A DNA stretch of 64,000 nucleotides from Novosphingobium sp. SG919 (GCF_012932495.1 NZ_JABCNG010000001.1:1240001-1304000), one strand, 5' to 3'. Positions 8,600-18,961 are shown, numbered from the stretch's first letter. The notes: generated by a model from the sequence alone, not told the origin. Numbers and translations: made by a program.

Positions 8600-9469
8600 C
8601 TAGCCGTTCGTATCGGCGTTGTCGTGAAACAGCGCGGTTCGCAGCCGCCGGACGGGCGGCGTGCGCCATAGCAAAACCAGGGCCAGCGCGAGCAGCGCCC
8701 AGGGCAGGGCCATGCCGCCGATCACCAGCACCGCCCACACCATGGTGCGCCCGCTCGACAGTGTGTTTTGCAGGGCATCGGCAAAGGGATTGTCGCTCAA
8801 TGCCAGACCCGTGGCCCCTTCATAAGTGAAGTGCATCGGTGTGGTGGCGAGTTCGGCGCGCGCCGCGGTACCGCTTTGGACGGCGGTGGCCAGAGCCTGA
8901 TCCAGCGCGGCGATCTGGCGGGTCAATTCCGTCCGCTCACGATCGGCCAGGCCGGGCTGGGCCAGTCGCTTCTGCAACGCCTCGCGCTGTTGGGCACTTT
9001 GCCGTTCGCTGTTCCGTGCTTCTTCGATCTTGGGCGCCTGGTCGGTGCCCTCGATCTCGGTGTCTTCCAGCCTTCCGCCTTCCTGGGTGACCGTGGCAAT
9101 GCGGTCGCGGCCAAAGCCGCGTGCGAGATCACGGGCCAGGGCAAGGTCCAGCCGACCCGAGATGTCGCCGTGGCCATCGTTGCTAAAGCGCATGCCCACC
9201 ACGCGGCATTGCGCCGGGCCAAGCCTTTCACAGGCGGTGGCATGCTGCTCCTGGATCGCCGCCAACTTGTCGCCGGGCACGAGCACGCGATAGAAATAGG
9301 TGAACGCCACCGAAGGCGCGGAACTGGCATCGATGCCGTCGAACCTGCCTTGGTCCGCAACGTCTGCCGGCTTTTCAGAGCATGCCGACAATGCCAACGC
9401 GCCGGCGCAAAGGCCGGCCAGGGCCGCGTGCTTTTTGCGCCAAACGAAATGCCCAATGTCGGTAAACAC
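8600..9469 (-). CDS. DUF4349 family lipoprotein
   Basis: About 289 residues if GTG 9469 is used. The N-terminus is hydrophobic with a lipobox (ALALSAC/S), so the protein is lipidated and membrane-anchored. The middle has the DUF4349 pattern (VAFTYFYRVLVPGDKLAAIQ, CERLGPAQCRVVGM) followed by a coiled coil of about 60 residues (RQSAQQREALQKRLAQ), and a C-terminal membrane segment (WAVLVIGGMALPWALLALAL). Function of the family is unknown. Start choice is uncertain: GTGs at 9511 and 9487 are in frame, but 9469 puts the signal peptide near the N-terminus. Confidence 0.75.
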   Translation of the reverse strand: MFTDIGHFVWRKKHAALAGLCAGALALSACSEKPADVADQGRFDGIDASSAPSVAFTYFYRVLVPGDKLAAIQEQHATACERLGPAQCRVVGMRFSNDGHGDISGRLDLALARDLARGFGRDRIATVTQEGGRLEDTEIEGTDQAPKIEEARNSERQSAQQREALQKRLAQPGLADRERTELTRQIAALDQALATAVQSGTAARAELATTPMHFTYEGATGLALSDNPFADALQNTLSSGRTMVWAVLVIGGMALPWALLALALVLLWRTPPVRRLRTALFHDNADTNG

Positions 9470-9548
9470 ACCAGTGTGGCCCCCCACGGATTCAACCGCA
9501 ACAGTCTGCACGCGTGGACAAAGATTGCAAGGCGTGTTCCCGGCGGGC

Positions 9549-11573
9549 TCAGGCGTCGATCAGGTCGCGGTCTAGGTCGCCGGCGCGGTTCTGGATGAAC
9601 ATGAAGCGGTGTTCGGGGTTGCGGCCCATCAGGCGGTCGACCAGGTCCTTCACGGCTGCGCGGCCTTCGTATTCGGGCGGCAGGGTGATGCGCAGCAGGC
9701 TGCGGCTGGCCGGGGCCATGGTGGTTTCGCGCAACTGGCCGGGGTTCATTTCGCCCAGGCCCTTGAAGCGCGCCACGTCCACTTTCTTGCCCTTGAACTT
9801 GGTCGCTTCCAGTTCGGCGCGGTGCGCATCGTCACGGGCATAGGCCGAAACGGTGCCGGCGGTGAGGCGGTAGAGCGGCGGTTGTGCCAGGTAGAGATGC
9901 CCGCGCTTCACGATCTCGGGCATTTCCTGGAAGAAATAGGTCATCAGCAGGGTGGCGATGTGCGCGCCGTCCACGTCGGCGTCAGTCATGATGATCACGC
10001 GGTCATAGCGCAGCGCGTCGGGATTGCAGTCCTTGCGCGTGCCGCAGCCCAGCGCCAGGCACAGGTCGGCGATTTCCTGGTTGGCGCGGATCTTGTCGGC
10101 CGTGGCGCTGGCCACGTTGAGGATCTTGCCGCGGATCGGCAGGATCGCCTGTGTCTTGCGGTCGCGCGCCTGCTTGGCGCTGCCACCGGCCGAATCCCCT
10201 TCGACAATGAACAGTTCGGTCTCGCCGCTGCCTTCGCCCGAACAATCGGTGAGCTTGCCCGGCAGGCGCAGCTTGCGCGCGTTGGTCGCGGTCTTGCGCT
10301 TCACCTCGCGCTCCGCCTTGCGGCGCAGGCGCTCGTCCATCCGCTCCATCACCGCGCCCAGCAGCGCGCGGCCACGGTCCATGTTGTCGGTCAGGAAGTG
10401 GTCGAAATGGTCGCGTACCGCGCTTTCCACCATGCGCGCGGCTTCGGGCGAGGTGAGGCGGTCCTTGGTCTGGCTTTGGAACTGGGGATCGCGGATGAAC
10501 ACCGACAGCATGATCTCGCTGCCGGTGATCATGTCTTCGGGCGTGATGTCCTTGGCCTTTTTCTGGCCAACCAGATCGCCAAAGGCGCGGATGCCGCGGG
10601 TGAGCGCGGCGCGCAGGCCCTGCTCGTGCGTGCCGCCATCGGGGGTGGGAATGGTGTTGCAATACCAGGAATAGGCGCCGTCAGACCACAGCGGCCAGGC
10701 AATCGCCCATTCCACCCGGCCCATTTCCTGGCCATCGGGGCCCAGCGGAAAGTCCTGCCGCCCGGCAAAGGGCACGGTGGTCACGCATTCGCGGCCCTTG
10801 ACCTGTTCGGCCAGGTGATCGGCAAGGCCACCGGGGAACTGGAACACCGCCTCGGCCGGGGTATCGTCGGCAATCAGCGCGGGATCGCACTTCCAGCGGA
10901 TTTCCACCCCGGCAAAGAGATAGGCCTTGGACCGCACCAGGCGGAACAGGCGCGCCGGCTTGAACTTGGCGTCCGCGCCAAAGATCGTGGCATCGGGAAT
11001 GAACGTGACGGCGGTGCCGCGCCGGTTGGGCGCATTGCCCACGCGCGCCAGCGGCCCCGTGGCCAGGCCACAGGAAAACTCCTGCGCGTACAATTCCTTG
11101 TTCCGGGCCACTTCCACGCGGGTGAGGGTGGACAGAGCATTGACCACCGAAATGCCCACGCCGTGCAGGCCGCCCGAGGTGGCATAGGCCTTGCCCGAAA
11201 ACTTGCCGCCCGAGTGCAGCGTGGTGAGGATCACTTCGAGCGCGGACTTGCCCGGATACTTGGGGTGCTCGTCAACCGGGATGCCGCGCCCGTTGTCGGT
11301 GATCGTCACTTTGCCTGCCGCGCCCTCGGCAGCTTCGAGCGTGACTTCGATGCGGTTGGCGTGGCCGGCAACGGCCTCGTCCATGGCGTTGTCGAGCACT
11401 TCGGCCACCAGGTGGTGAAGCGCGCGCTCGTCGGTCCCGCCGATATACATGCCGGGCCGGCGGCGAACCGGCTCAAGCCCTTCCAGCACCTCGATGGCAG
11501 AGCCATCATAGCTTTCTTGAGGGCTGCCCTGGGGCAGCTTGTCGAACAGGGAGCCGGAATCTTCTGTCGCCAT
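9549..11573 (-). CDS. parE: DNA topoisomerase IV subunit B
   Basis: 674 residues. Type IIA topoisomerase ATPase subunit that with ParC decatenates daughter chromosomes. The GHKL ATPase (EVLDNAMDEAVAGHA, ITDNGRGIPVD, TSGGLHGVGISVVNALS) and transducer domains are followed by the TOPRIM domain (VEGDSAGGSAKQARDRKTQ, MTDADVDGAHIATL) and the C-terminal tail. The length fits ParE rather than GyrB, which is about 800 residues. Lies 69 bp downstream of the LppC-like gene on the same strand. The opposite strand is open across the entire gene, but that is a codon-bias shadow. Confidence 0.95.
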   Translation of the reverse strand: MATEDSGSLFDKLPQGSPQESYDGSAIEVLEGLEPVRRRPGMYIGGTDERALHHLVAEVLDNAMDEAVAGHANRIEVTLEAAEGAAGKVTITDNGRGIPVDEHPKYPGKSALEVILTTLHSGGKFSGKAYATSGGLHGVGISVVNALSTLTRVEVARNKELYAQEFSCGLATGPLARVGNAPNRRGTAVTFIPDATIFGADAKFKPARLFRLVRSKAYLFAGVEIRWKCDPALIADDTPAEAVFQFPGGLADHLAEQVKGRECVTTVPFAGRQDFPLGPDGQEMGRVEWAIAWPLWSDGAYSWYCNTIPTPDGGTHEQGLRAALTRGIRAFGDLVGQKKAKDITPEDMITGSEIMLSVFIRDPQFQSQTKDRLTSPEAARMVESAVRDHFDHFLTDNMDRGRALLGAVMERMDERLRRKAEREVKRKTATNARKLRLPGKLTDCSGEGSGETELFIVEGDSAGGSAKQARDRKTQAILPIRGKILNVASATADKIRANQEIADLCLALGCGTRKDCNPDALRYDRVIIMTDADVDGAHIATLLMTYFFQEMPEIVKRGHLYLAQPPLYRLTAGTVSAYARDDAHRAELEATKFKGKKVDVARFKGLGEMNPGQLRETTMAPASRSLLRITLPPEYEGRAAVKDLVDRLMGRNPEHRFMFIQNRAGDLDRDLIDA

Positions 11574-11642
11574 GAGAACGGCTATAGAACATGCGCGAAT
11601 TGCCGCGCAAGCCGTCGCCGTCCCCTTATTCGCTTCAAATGC

Positions 11643-12848
11643 TCAGTTTGCGAACTTTTCCGGCGCGCGCGACACCGTCACCACCGTGCCGCCGGAAACC
11701 TCGCGCACTTCCAGCGCGCGCTCGGCCACGCCATTGGCGTTGAAGCGGAACACGCCGTCGGTGCCGATGAAGCCATCGCGGTCATAGAGCCTGGCGGTGG
11801 GGAACAGCGTGCCCGGCTTCCACCCCCGCGCGATGTTGAGCGTGAGCAGCACCGAATCATAGCCCAGCGTGGCGATGCGCGCAGGGCTGGCACCAAAGCG
11901 CTGGCGATAGGATTGCTCGAAGCGGGGCAGGCGATCGTCGGAGATGGCAGCAAACCATGCGCCCTTCATCGCCGGGCTTTTCGCCAGCATGGAATCGCCC
12001 TTCCACAACTCGGTGCCCAGCAGGCGTGTGCCCTTGGCAAAAGGCGCGGCCTGCAGGGCGATGCGCGCGCCATCGCCGATCAGCAGCGCGTCGATCGGGC
12101 CCTTGGCCTTGACGCGGCGCACCGCGCTGGCGGCCGAGGTATTGCCACGGTCATAAGTCTCGATCGCGGTCAGGCGAATGCCCTGGAGCCGCGTGGCCTC
12201 GGCCAGCGCGCTGCTCACCCGTTGGCCATAGGTGCCGGTCGGCACGATCGCGCCCACGGTCTTGATCCCCTGGCTATGAGCATAGCCGACCACGCGCGCG
12301 ATCGACTGGCCGGGCACCTGGCCCAGCACGAAGACATCGCGATCGGCCACCGCGCTGTCGTTGGAATACGTGATCATCGGCACTTTGGCCGGGCGCGCCA
12401 CGCCAGCCACCACGCTCACGTCATCTGCCGTCAGCGGCCCCAGGATCAGCCGGTTGCCGTCCATCACTGCCTTGCTGGCCGCCGCCGCCGCACCGCTGCC
12501 GGTGTCATAGGTGGTGATGCGCAGCGATTGGGCGTTGGTATCGAGCAGCGCCATGGTGGTGGCGTTGGCGATCGCCTGGCCCACGGCCGCGTTGGGGCCG
12601 GACAGCGGGACGAGCAGCGCCACGCGATGGCGCCCGGCGTCGGTCGGCAGCACGTTTTCCTGCGGGGCGGTTTCTTTGGGCGGGGGGGGCGCGCCTTGCG
12701 TGCCGGGCTTGGGGATCACCGAACAGCCAGCCAGCAGCACGGCAGGAAGGGAAAGGGCCAGCCACTGCCCCGCGCGGCGTCGGCTCCATCCGGCAGGCTG
12801 GTTTCCTGCACGCGAAATGCCGTCGTTGCCGCTCTTGCCCATCATCAT
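11643..12848 (-). CDS. LppC/LpoA-like penicillin-binding-protein activator lipoprotein
   Basis: 401 residues. The signal peptide has a lipobox (LPAVLLAGC/S), then a Pro-rich linker and a periplasmic-binding-protein type I fold (VALLVPLSGPNAAVGQAIAN, LILGPLTADDV, VPMITYSNDSAVADRDVFVL, LGYDSVLLTLNIARG). In enterobacteria LpoA activates PBP1a from the outer membrane. The divergent arrangement with rsmI and nearby yraN mirrors the enteric rsmI/lpoA/yraN locus. ATG 12848 (first of three tandem ATGs) follows ACGGGAG. Outer-membrane placement and PBP target are inferred. Confidence 0.85.
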   Translation of the reverse strand: MMMGKSGNDGISRAGNQPAGWSRRRAGQWLALSLPAVLLAGCSVIPKPGTQGAPPPPKETAPQENVLPTDAGRHRVALLVPLSGPNAAVGQAIANATTMALLDTNAQSLRITTYDTGSGAAAAASKAVMDGNRLILGPLTADDVSVVAGVARPAKVPMITYSNDSAVADRDVFVLGQVPGQSIARVVGYAHSQGIKTVGAIVPTGTYGQRVSSALAEATRLQGIRLTAIETYDRGNTSAASAVRRVKAKGPIDALLIGDGARIALQAAPFAKGTRLLGTELWKGDSMLAKSPAMKGAWFAAISDDRLPRFEQSYRQRFGASPARIATLGYDSVLLTLNIARGWKPGTLFPTARLYDRDGFIGTDGVFRFNANGVAERALEVREVSGGTVVTVSRAPEKFAN

Positions 12849-12887
12849 CTGCTTGCCGCTCCCGTAAGGCCGGTCCATGGAAAAGGG

Positions 12888-13730
12888 ATGGATAAACCAC
12901 CCCTTGCGCCCGGGCTCTATATCGTGGCCACGCCTATCGGCAATCTTGGCGATATCACCGCCCGTGCTGCCGACGTCATTGCCCGGTGTGACGTCATAGC
13001 CTGCGAAGATACCCGCGTCACGGGCAAGTTGCTCAATCATCTGGGAATCCGCAAGGCCATGCGCCGCTATGACGACCACGCTTCGGCCGAGGTGCGCGAG
13101 CGTCTACTCGGTGAAATGGCCGAAAAGTCGGTCGTGCTGGTGTCGGATGCGGGCACGCCGCTGATTTCCGATCCCGGCTATCGCCTGGTGCGCGAGGCGC
13201 GCGAGCGGGGCCTGGCGGTCACCAGCCTGCCGGGGCCGAGCGCGCTGACCGTGGCGCTCACGCTGGCCGGCCTGCCCACCGACCGCTTCCTGTTCGCCGG
13301 GTTCCTGCCTTCCAAGGACAAGGCGCGCGGCGATGTACTGGGCGAGCTGGCGGCAACCCCGGCCACGCTGGTGTTCTACGAAACCGGGCCGCGCCTGGTC
13401 GCCTCGCTCACCGCGATGGCACAGCACCTGCCAGGCCGTGAACTGGCCGTGGCGCGCGAATTGACCAAGCTGCACGAGGAATGCCGGAGCGGCACCCCCG
13501 AAGAACTGATCGCGCACTATACCGCCCATCCGCCCAAGGGCGAGATCGTCCTGCTGGCCGGCCCACCGCCCGAACCGGCCGCTCCGCAGGCCGATGATGT
13601 CGATGCGCTGCTGCGGGCCGCGCTGGCGCAGGCATCCCCCTCGCAAGCGGCAGGGCAGGTGGCCAAGGCGCACGGCCTTGATCGCAAGGCGCTATATGCG
13701 CGCGCCATGGCGCTGAAAGCCGAGCCGTGA
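12888..13730 (+). CDS. rsmI: 16S rRNA (cytidine1402-2'-O)-methyltransferase
   Basis: 280 residues. SAM-dependent tetrapyrrole-methylase-fold enzyme that 2'-O-methylates C1402 in the decoding centre. Motifs: GLYIVATPIGNLGDITARA, EDTRVTGKLLNHLGI, VSDAGTPLISDPGYRLVREA, SLPGPSALTVALTLAGLP and FAGFLPSKDKAR. The frame is open for more than 1000 codons upstream, across the antisense of lppC and parE, but conservation and the ribosome site place the start at ATG 12888, 39 bp from divergent lppC. Its stop overlaps the yraN start (GTGA). Confidence 0.95.
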   Translation: MDKPPLAPGLYIVATPIGNLGDITARAADVIARCDVIACEDTRVTGKLLNHLGIRKAMRRYDDHASAEVRERLLGEMAEKSVVLVSDAGTPLISDPGYRLVREARERGLAVTSLPGPSALTVALTLAGLPTDRFLFAGFLPSKDKARGDVLGELAATPATLVFYETGPRLVASLTAMAQHLPGRELAVARELTKLHEECRSGTPEELIAHYTAHPPKGEIVLLAGPPPEPAAPQADDVDALLRAALAQASPSQAAGQVAKAHGLDRKALYARAMALKAEP

Positions 13731-14077
13731 ACCGTGCCCGGGCCGAGGCGCAGGGCCGGCGCGGCGAGTGGTTGGCCGCGCTCTACCTCAGGTTGACCGG
13801 CTGGCGCGTGCTGGCGCAGCGGGTGAAGATCGGCGTGGGAGAGGTGGACCTGGTCGCGCGGCGCGGGTGCACGGTGGCCTTCGTGGAAGTGAAATGGCGC
13901 GCGAGTGCCGCCGCGCTCGATACCGCCATCGACGCACGCCGCCTCGCGCGCGTGGCGCGGGCCGCCCAAGCCCTGGCGCCGCGCTATGCCGGGCCGGATG
14001 ACGATGTGCGGATCGACGTGATCCTGCTGGCGCCGGGGCGCTGGCCGCGCCGCATCGTCAATGCGTGGCGGGGGTGA
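13727..14077 (+). CDS. yraN: YraN (UPF0102) endonuclease-like protein
   Basis: 116 residues, GTG start inside the rsmI stop. The family's restriction-endonuclease-like core is visible: RRGEWLAALYLRLTGWRVLAQ, VGEVDLVARRG and VAFVEVKWR (the E...D...ExK pattern of a nuclease fold). YraN proteins sit near rsmI and lppC across proteobacteria; nuclease activity has been proposed, but the physiological substrate is unsettled. The operon with rsmI is clear from the overlap. Confidence 0.88.
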   Translation: MNRARAEAQGRRGEWLAALYLRLTGWRVLAQRVKIGVGEVDLVARRGCTVAFVEVKWRASAAALDTAIDARRLARVARAAQALAPRYAGPDDDVRIDVILLAPGRWPRRIVNAWRG

Positions 14078-14080
14078 CGG

Positions 14081-14170
14081 TCAGGCATGAACCAGGCCGG
14101 GCACGTCGATCAACACCACGGCACAGGCGATCAGGCCAAGAAACGGGGTGACGAGCCGGGCGGCGAGCAT
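14081..14170 (-). CDS. Candidate 29-residue hydrophobic peptide
   Basis: A short frame (MLAARLVTPFLGLIACAVVL then IDVPGLVHA) with ATG 14170 preceded by AGGAAA at 9 nt. It is almost entirely one membrane-spanning helix. It lies alone in the 200-bp space between yraN and gshB and points away from gshB. I know no homologue; chance occurrence is possible in this high-GC genome, but the ribosome site and clean hydrophobic profile argue for expression. Confidence 0.35.
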   Translation of the reverse strand: MLAARLVTPFLGLIACAVVLIDVPGLVHA

Positions 14171-14277
14171 GGTTGAATTTTCCTGATGCGGTTGCGGTTC
14201 CTTTTTGGTCGCGCTGCTGCCAATTCGCCTTTAAACGGGCCACCCGCAAGACCACGGATATCATTCGGAGCACTGCC

Positions 14278-15228
14278 TTGACCCTGCGCGTTGCGGTCCA
14301 GATGGACCCTCTCCACTCGATCAAGATCGGTGGTGATTCGACCTTTGCCCTGATGCTTTCGGCGCAGGCGCGCGGGCATGAACTGTGGTATTACCACGTC
14401 ACCAGCCTGGCCTGGGAAGCGGGCCGCGTCACGGCCGATGCCGCGCCCGTCACCGTGCAGCATGTGCAAGGCGATCACTACAAGCTGGGTGAAACGCGCA
14501 AGATCGACCTGGGCCACGATATCGATGTCGTGCTGATGCGCCAGGATCCGCCGTTCGACCTGGGCTATATCACCGCCACGCACCTTTTGGAGCGGCTGGA
14601 GGGCGAGACCCTGGTGGTCAACGATCCCCGCTCGGTCCGCAACGCCCCCGAAAAGGTCTACGTGCTCGATTACGCGCGGTTCATGCCGCCCACGCTGATC
14701 ACCCGCTCGGCCGCCGATGTGCGTGCGTTCCAGCACAAGCACGGGGACCGCGCCGTGGTGGTCAAGCCCTTGCACGGCAACGGCGGCAAGGCGGTGTTCA
14801 AGATCGATGCCGATGGCGGCAACCTGTCGGCGCTGGCCGAACTGTTCGGCCAGGTCTGGCCCGAACCCTTCATGGTCCAGCCGTTCCTTCCCGAAGTGGC
14901 GGAGGGCGACAAGCGCATCGTGCTGGTCGATGGCGAAGTGGCCGGCGCGATCAACCGCAAGCCGGGCGAGGGCGAGTTCCGCTCCAACCTGGCCGTTGGC
15001 GGTTATGCCGAAGCGGCCACGCTCACCACGCGCGAGCAGGAAATCTGCGACGCGTTGGGGCCCGAACTCAAGAAGCGCGGGCTGATCTTCGTGGGGATCG
15101 ACGTGATCGGCGGCCAGTGGCTCACCGAAATCAACGTGACCTCGCCCACCGGTATCGTGGCCATCGACAAGTTCAACGGCACCGACACGGGCGGCATGAT
15201 CTGGGACGCGATCGAGCGGCGCATCTGA
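14278..15228 (+). CDS. gshB: Glutathione synthetase
   Basis: 316 residues, the same length as the E. coli enzyme. ATP-grasp ligase joining gamma-glutamylcysteine and glycine. N-terminal LRVAVQMDPLHSIKIGGDST and MRQDPPFDLGYITATHLLE; ATP-grasp core VVVKPLHGNGGKAVFKI, MVQPFLPEVAEGDKRIVLVDG, FRSNLAVGG and TEINVTSPTGI. The start is TTG 14278 after CGGAG; the ATG frame upstream at 14173 runs through non-conserved sequence. It fits the glutathione-using LigF-like and GFA proteins elsewhere in the window. Confidence 0.95.
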   Translation: MTLRVAVQMDPLHSIKIGGDSTFALMLSAQARGHELWYYHVTSLAWEAGRVTADAAPVTVQHVQGDHYKLGETRKIDLGHDIDVVLMRQDPPFDLGYITATHLLERLEGETLVVNDPRSVRNAPEKVYVLDYARFMPPTLITRSAADVRAFQHKHGDRAVVVKPLHGNGGKAVFKIDADGGNLSALAELFGQVWPEPFMVQPFLPEVAEGDKRIVLVDGEVAGAINRKPGEGEFRSNLAVGGYAEAATLTTREQEICDALGPELKKRGLIFVGIDVIGGQWLTEINVTSPTGIVAIDKFNGTDTGGMIWDAIERRI

Positions 15229-15286
15229 GCGCCCCGCATCGGAACGGCGCGGGGAGCATTTCCGGCTCCTCGCGCGTTTTGCCGTG

Positions 15287-15928
15287 ATGAACGACTGGAT
15301 TCTGCAACTCATCGCCGACGGCGGCTATTGGGGCATTGCGTTCCTGATGGCGCTGGAAAACATCTTTCCGCCGATCCCGTCCGAAGTGATCATGGGCATG
15401 GGCGGCATTGCCGTGGCGCAGGGGCGGATGGAAGTCCTGCCGCTGATGATCTTCGGCACGGTGGGTTCCACGTTGGGCAACTATGCCTGGTTCCTGCTGG
15501 GGCGGTCGCTCGGCTATCGCCGGCTGCGGCCCTTCGTGGCGCGGTATGGCCGCGTGCTCACGCTCGATTGGCCGGCCATGCGCCGCCTTGTCGCGTTCTT
15601 TCGCCGCCACGGGCAATGGGTGGTTTTTGGCATGCGCTTTTCCCCCGCCATGCGCACGATGATCTCGCTGCCCGCGGGCCTTGCCGCGATGGGCCACGCG
15701 CGTTTCCTGGCCTTCACCTTTGCCGGCGCGGCGATCTGGAACGCGCTGCTGGTCTGGGCCGGCTGGCATCTGGGGCAGCATTACGAAAAGGTGGCCGCCT
15801 ATACCGGGCCCGCCTCGCTCGCGCTCATGGCCGTGCTGGTGGGGGCGTACCTGTGGCGGGTGATCACCTGGAAGCCGCGGGAAAAAGATCCTCGCTCGCG
15901 CAGTGGGGTAGGGGGACCGCCGGCGTAG
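15287..15928 (+). CDS. DedA-family membrane protein
   Basis: About 213 residues, 4-5 membrane segments. It has the DedA/SNARE-associated core: ALENIFPPIPSEVIMGMGG, GSTLGNYAWFLLGRSLG, FRRHGQWVVFGMRFSPAMRTMISLPAGL (the conserved F/R...R..P...G motif) and FAGAAIWNALLVWAGWHLG. DedA proteins are flippases for undecaprenyl phosphate or phospholipids. Start GTG 15284 is the alternative to ATG 15287. The last residues (SGVGGPPA) are encoded by a GGGGGACCGCC-type intergenic repeat, which has replaced or extended the natural C-terminus. Confidence 0.9.
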   Translation: MNDWILQLIADGGYWGIAFLMALENIFPPIPSEVIMGMGGIAVAQGRMEVLPLMIFGTVGSTLGNYAWFLLGRSLGYRRLRPFVARYGRVLTLDWPAMRRLVAFFRRHGQWVVFGMRFSPAMRTMISLPAGLAAMGHARFLAFTFAGAAIWNALLVWAGWHLGQHYEKVAAYTGPASLALMAVLVGAYLWRVITWKPREKDPRSRSGVGGPPA

Positions 15929-15947
15929 GCGGTGGTGGCGGGGGCGG
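15905..15947 (+). repeat. GGGGGACCGCC...GGTGGTGG repeat (family B), copy 1
   Basis: Reads GGGGGACCGCC-GGCGTAG-GCGGTGGTGG followed by a G-run; imperfectly palindromic. A second copy lies at 31779-31838. This copy overlaps the end of dedA and provides its stop codon. Confidence 0.7.
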
Positions 15948-15985
15948 CTCGCGAACAGCCCCTCCGTCAGGCCTGCGGCCTGCCA

Positions 15986-16008
15986 CCTCCCCCACGATGT
16001 GGGGGAGG
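15986..16008. terminator. Hairpin at the accC/dedA convergent junction
   Basis: CCTCCCCCAC and GTGGGGGAGG form a perfect 10-bp stem with a GAT loop, 8 bp past the accC stop. The preceding CTCCGTCAGGCCTGCGGCC segment is of a type dispersed in sphingomonad intergenic regions. There is no T-run, but the very stable GC stem between convergent genes suggests transcription ending. Confidence 0.6.
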
Positions 16009-16015
16009 ATCGAGG

Positions 16016-17368
<1,353 letters not shown>

Positions 17369-17381
17369 TGTGTCCGCGTCC

Positions 17382-17870
17382 TTAGCCGATGACCACGAGC
17401 GGCTGGTCGAATTCGACCGGCTGCGCGTTTTCGACCAGAATCGTCTTGATCGTGCCGCTGGTGGGCGCGGTGATCGGGTTCATCACCTTCATCGCTTCCA
17501 CGATCAGCAGGGTGTCACCAGCCTTCACTGCCTGGCCCACCGCGATGAACGGGGCCGCGCCCGGTTCCGGGGTAAGATAGCAGGTGCCGACCATCGGGGA
17601 TTTCACCGCGCCGGCGACATCGGCAGCCGCCGCCGCTTCAGGCGTCGGGGCGGCGGCGGCAGGCGCGGCTGCCGGGGCCGCGGCGGGCGCTGCCACCATG
17701 TGCGCCACCGGGGCGGCGGTGAGTGTGCGTGCCACGCGGATCTTGCGCGGCCCGTCTTCCACTTCGATTTCGGAAAGCCCGGTATCGGCCAGCAATTCGG
17801 CCAGTTCGCGCACGAGCGCGCCGTCGATTGCCATGGTTGCGGCGGTCTTGTCGCCGGTGTCGTGGCCCAT
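17382..17870 (-). CDS. accB: Acetyl-CoA carboxylase biotin carboxyl carrier protein
   Basis: 162 residues. The N-terminal segment ([27 protein letters not shown]) is followed by an Ala/Pro swinging linker (about 58-85) and the biotinyl domain with [15 protein letters not shown] and the biotinylation motif VEAMKVMN (Lys128). ATG 17870 follows GAGG; the frame is open to 18074, but that part lies in the aroQ-accB spacer. First subunit gene before accC. Confidence 0.96.
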   Translation of the reverse strand: MGHDTGDKTAATMAIDGALVRELAELLADTGLSEIEVEDGPRKIRVARTLTAAPVAHMVAAPAAAPAAAPAAAAPTPEAAAAADVAGAVKSPMVGTCYLTPEPGAAPFIAVGQAVKAGDTLLIVEAMKVMNPITAPTSGTIKTILVENAQPVEFDQPLVVIG

Positions 17871-17988
17871 TGTTAACCTCACAGGTGGGAACTTCAAGCG
17901 CAGCGCCATGCCCGCACGGCGCCACGCTGGCAAGGGGGAAGGCAGGCGAAAACGCCCACCCTTCGGGGAAAACGGCGCTGGCGACGCG

Positions 17989-18435
17989 TTAAAGATGCAA
18001 AACCGCGTCCAATGCCACGAGATAGCTGGCAGCGCCGAACCCGGCGACGGTCGCCTTGGCCGCCATGCCGACATAGCTCTTGTGGCGGAATTCCTCGCGC
18101 TTGTGCGGGTTGGAAAGGTGCACTTCGATCACCGGGGTCTTGATGCCCTTGATCGCATCGTGCAGCGCCACGCTGGTGTGGGTATAGGCGCCGGCGTTGA
18201 GCAGAACGGCGCGGGCGCCCACGGCCTGGGCCTCGTGGAGCCAGTCCACCAGGTGGCCTTCGTGATTCGATTGGCGCACGTCCACGCTCAGGCCCAGGTC
18301 CTGCGCCCGGTCTTCGAGGCGGCCGGCAATGTCATCGAGCGTATCGTGGCCATAGATTTCCGGCTCGCGCATACCCAAGAGATTGAGGTTGGGGCCGTTG
18401 AGCACGAATACGACAGGTGCGGCGGTATCGGTCAT
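17989..18435 (-). CDS. aroQ: Type II 3-dehydroquinate dehydratase
   Basis: 148 residues, the usual size for the dodecameric type II enzyme of the shikimate pathway. Motifs: [20 protein letters not shown] (catalytic Tyr on the flexible lid), [34 protein letters not shown] and [19 protein letters not shown] (His/Arg substrate binding). The neighbouring accB-accC downstream is a common alphaproteobacterial arrangement. Start ATG 18435 begins just before the conserved beta-strand. Confidence 0.96.
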   Translation of the reverse strand: MTDTAAPVVFVLNGPNLNLLGMREPEIYGHDTLDDIAGRLEDRAQDLGLSVDVRQSNHEGHLVDWLHEAQAVGARAVLLNAGAYTHTSVALHDAIKGIKTPVIEVHLSNPHKREEFRHKSYVGMAAKATVAGFGAASYLVALDAVLHL

Positions 18436-18526
18436 GATCGGGCAAAACTCCTGCCGAAAGCGGTGCGCGCGTGATAGCGCGCTGCCGCTTGCGTGCAAGG
18501 GGCGCCGATCGCGCGGTGTGCGCGGC

Positions 18527-18961
18527 TCAGGTGGCGACGGGCGGGTTGCCCACGTCGACCGGGCCGGGCACGTTGGCCGGCGGCGGCTGGATCACCAGTT
18601 GCGGCCCTTCGCCATCGGGCGCGGCGTCGAACGAGGTGTCGTTGTTGCTCTGCTGCTGCTGCTGCTGGTCGAAATCACCTTCCACCGGCGGCTGGTCGTC
18701 GGGGTTGGCGTCCTGGTTTTCGGTGTCGGCGCTGTCGTCTACCGTGCCCACGGTGACCGGGGAACTGGCGCCGGCGGCCGATTCCGCCGCCGCGGCGCGC
18801 TTTTCCGCGGCAGCGGCCTTGGCCTCCGCGGCGGCAATGCGCTCTTCCAGCTTGCGATCGCGCTCGCTTTCGCAGCCCGCCAGGGCAAGCGCGCCCAGGC
18901 CCAGCGCCAATAGCGGCAGGCGGACGAGCGTGGCGCGCAGGGATTTGTGCAAGTTCGGCAT
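18527..18961 (-). CDS. Small lipoprotein with coiled coil and Gln run
   Basis: 144 residues from ATG 18961 (a TTG three codons upstream is possible). Signal peptide with lipobox LALAGC/E, then a charged Ala-rich coiled coil (RKLEERIAAAEAKAAAAEKR, about residues 35-65), an acidic middle (DDSADTENQDANPDD), six consecutive Gln from a CTG-complement run at about 18647-18666, and a Pro-rich tail. No known domain. Probably lipid-anchored in the periplasm. Confidence 0.65.
   Translation of the reverse strand: MPNLHKSLRATLVRLPLLALGLGALALAGCESERDRKLEERIAAAEAKAAAAEKRAAAAESAAGASSPVTVGTVDDSADTENQDANPDDQPPVEGDFDQQQQQQSNNDTSFDAAPDGEGPQLVIQPPPANVPGPVDVGNPPVAT

Noticed and set aside
9609..12887. A rightward frame open for more than 1000 codons across the antisense of parE and lppC, in frame with rsmI
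   Set aside because: No conserved motifs; it mirrors codon bias of genes on the other strand. Only the part from 12888 (rsmI) is real.
18647..18666. CTG triplet run as an unstable microsatellite
   Set aside because: It encodes six Gln in a real lipoprotein and is too short and isolated to call a repeat locus.
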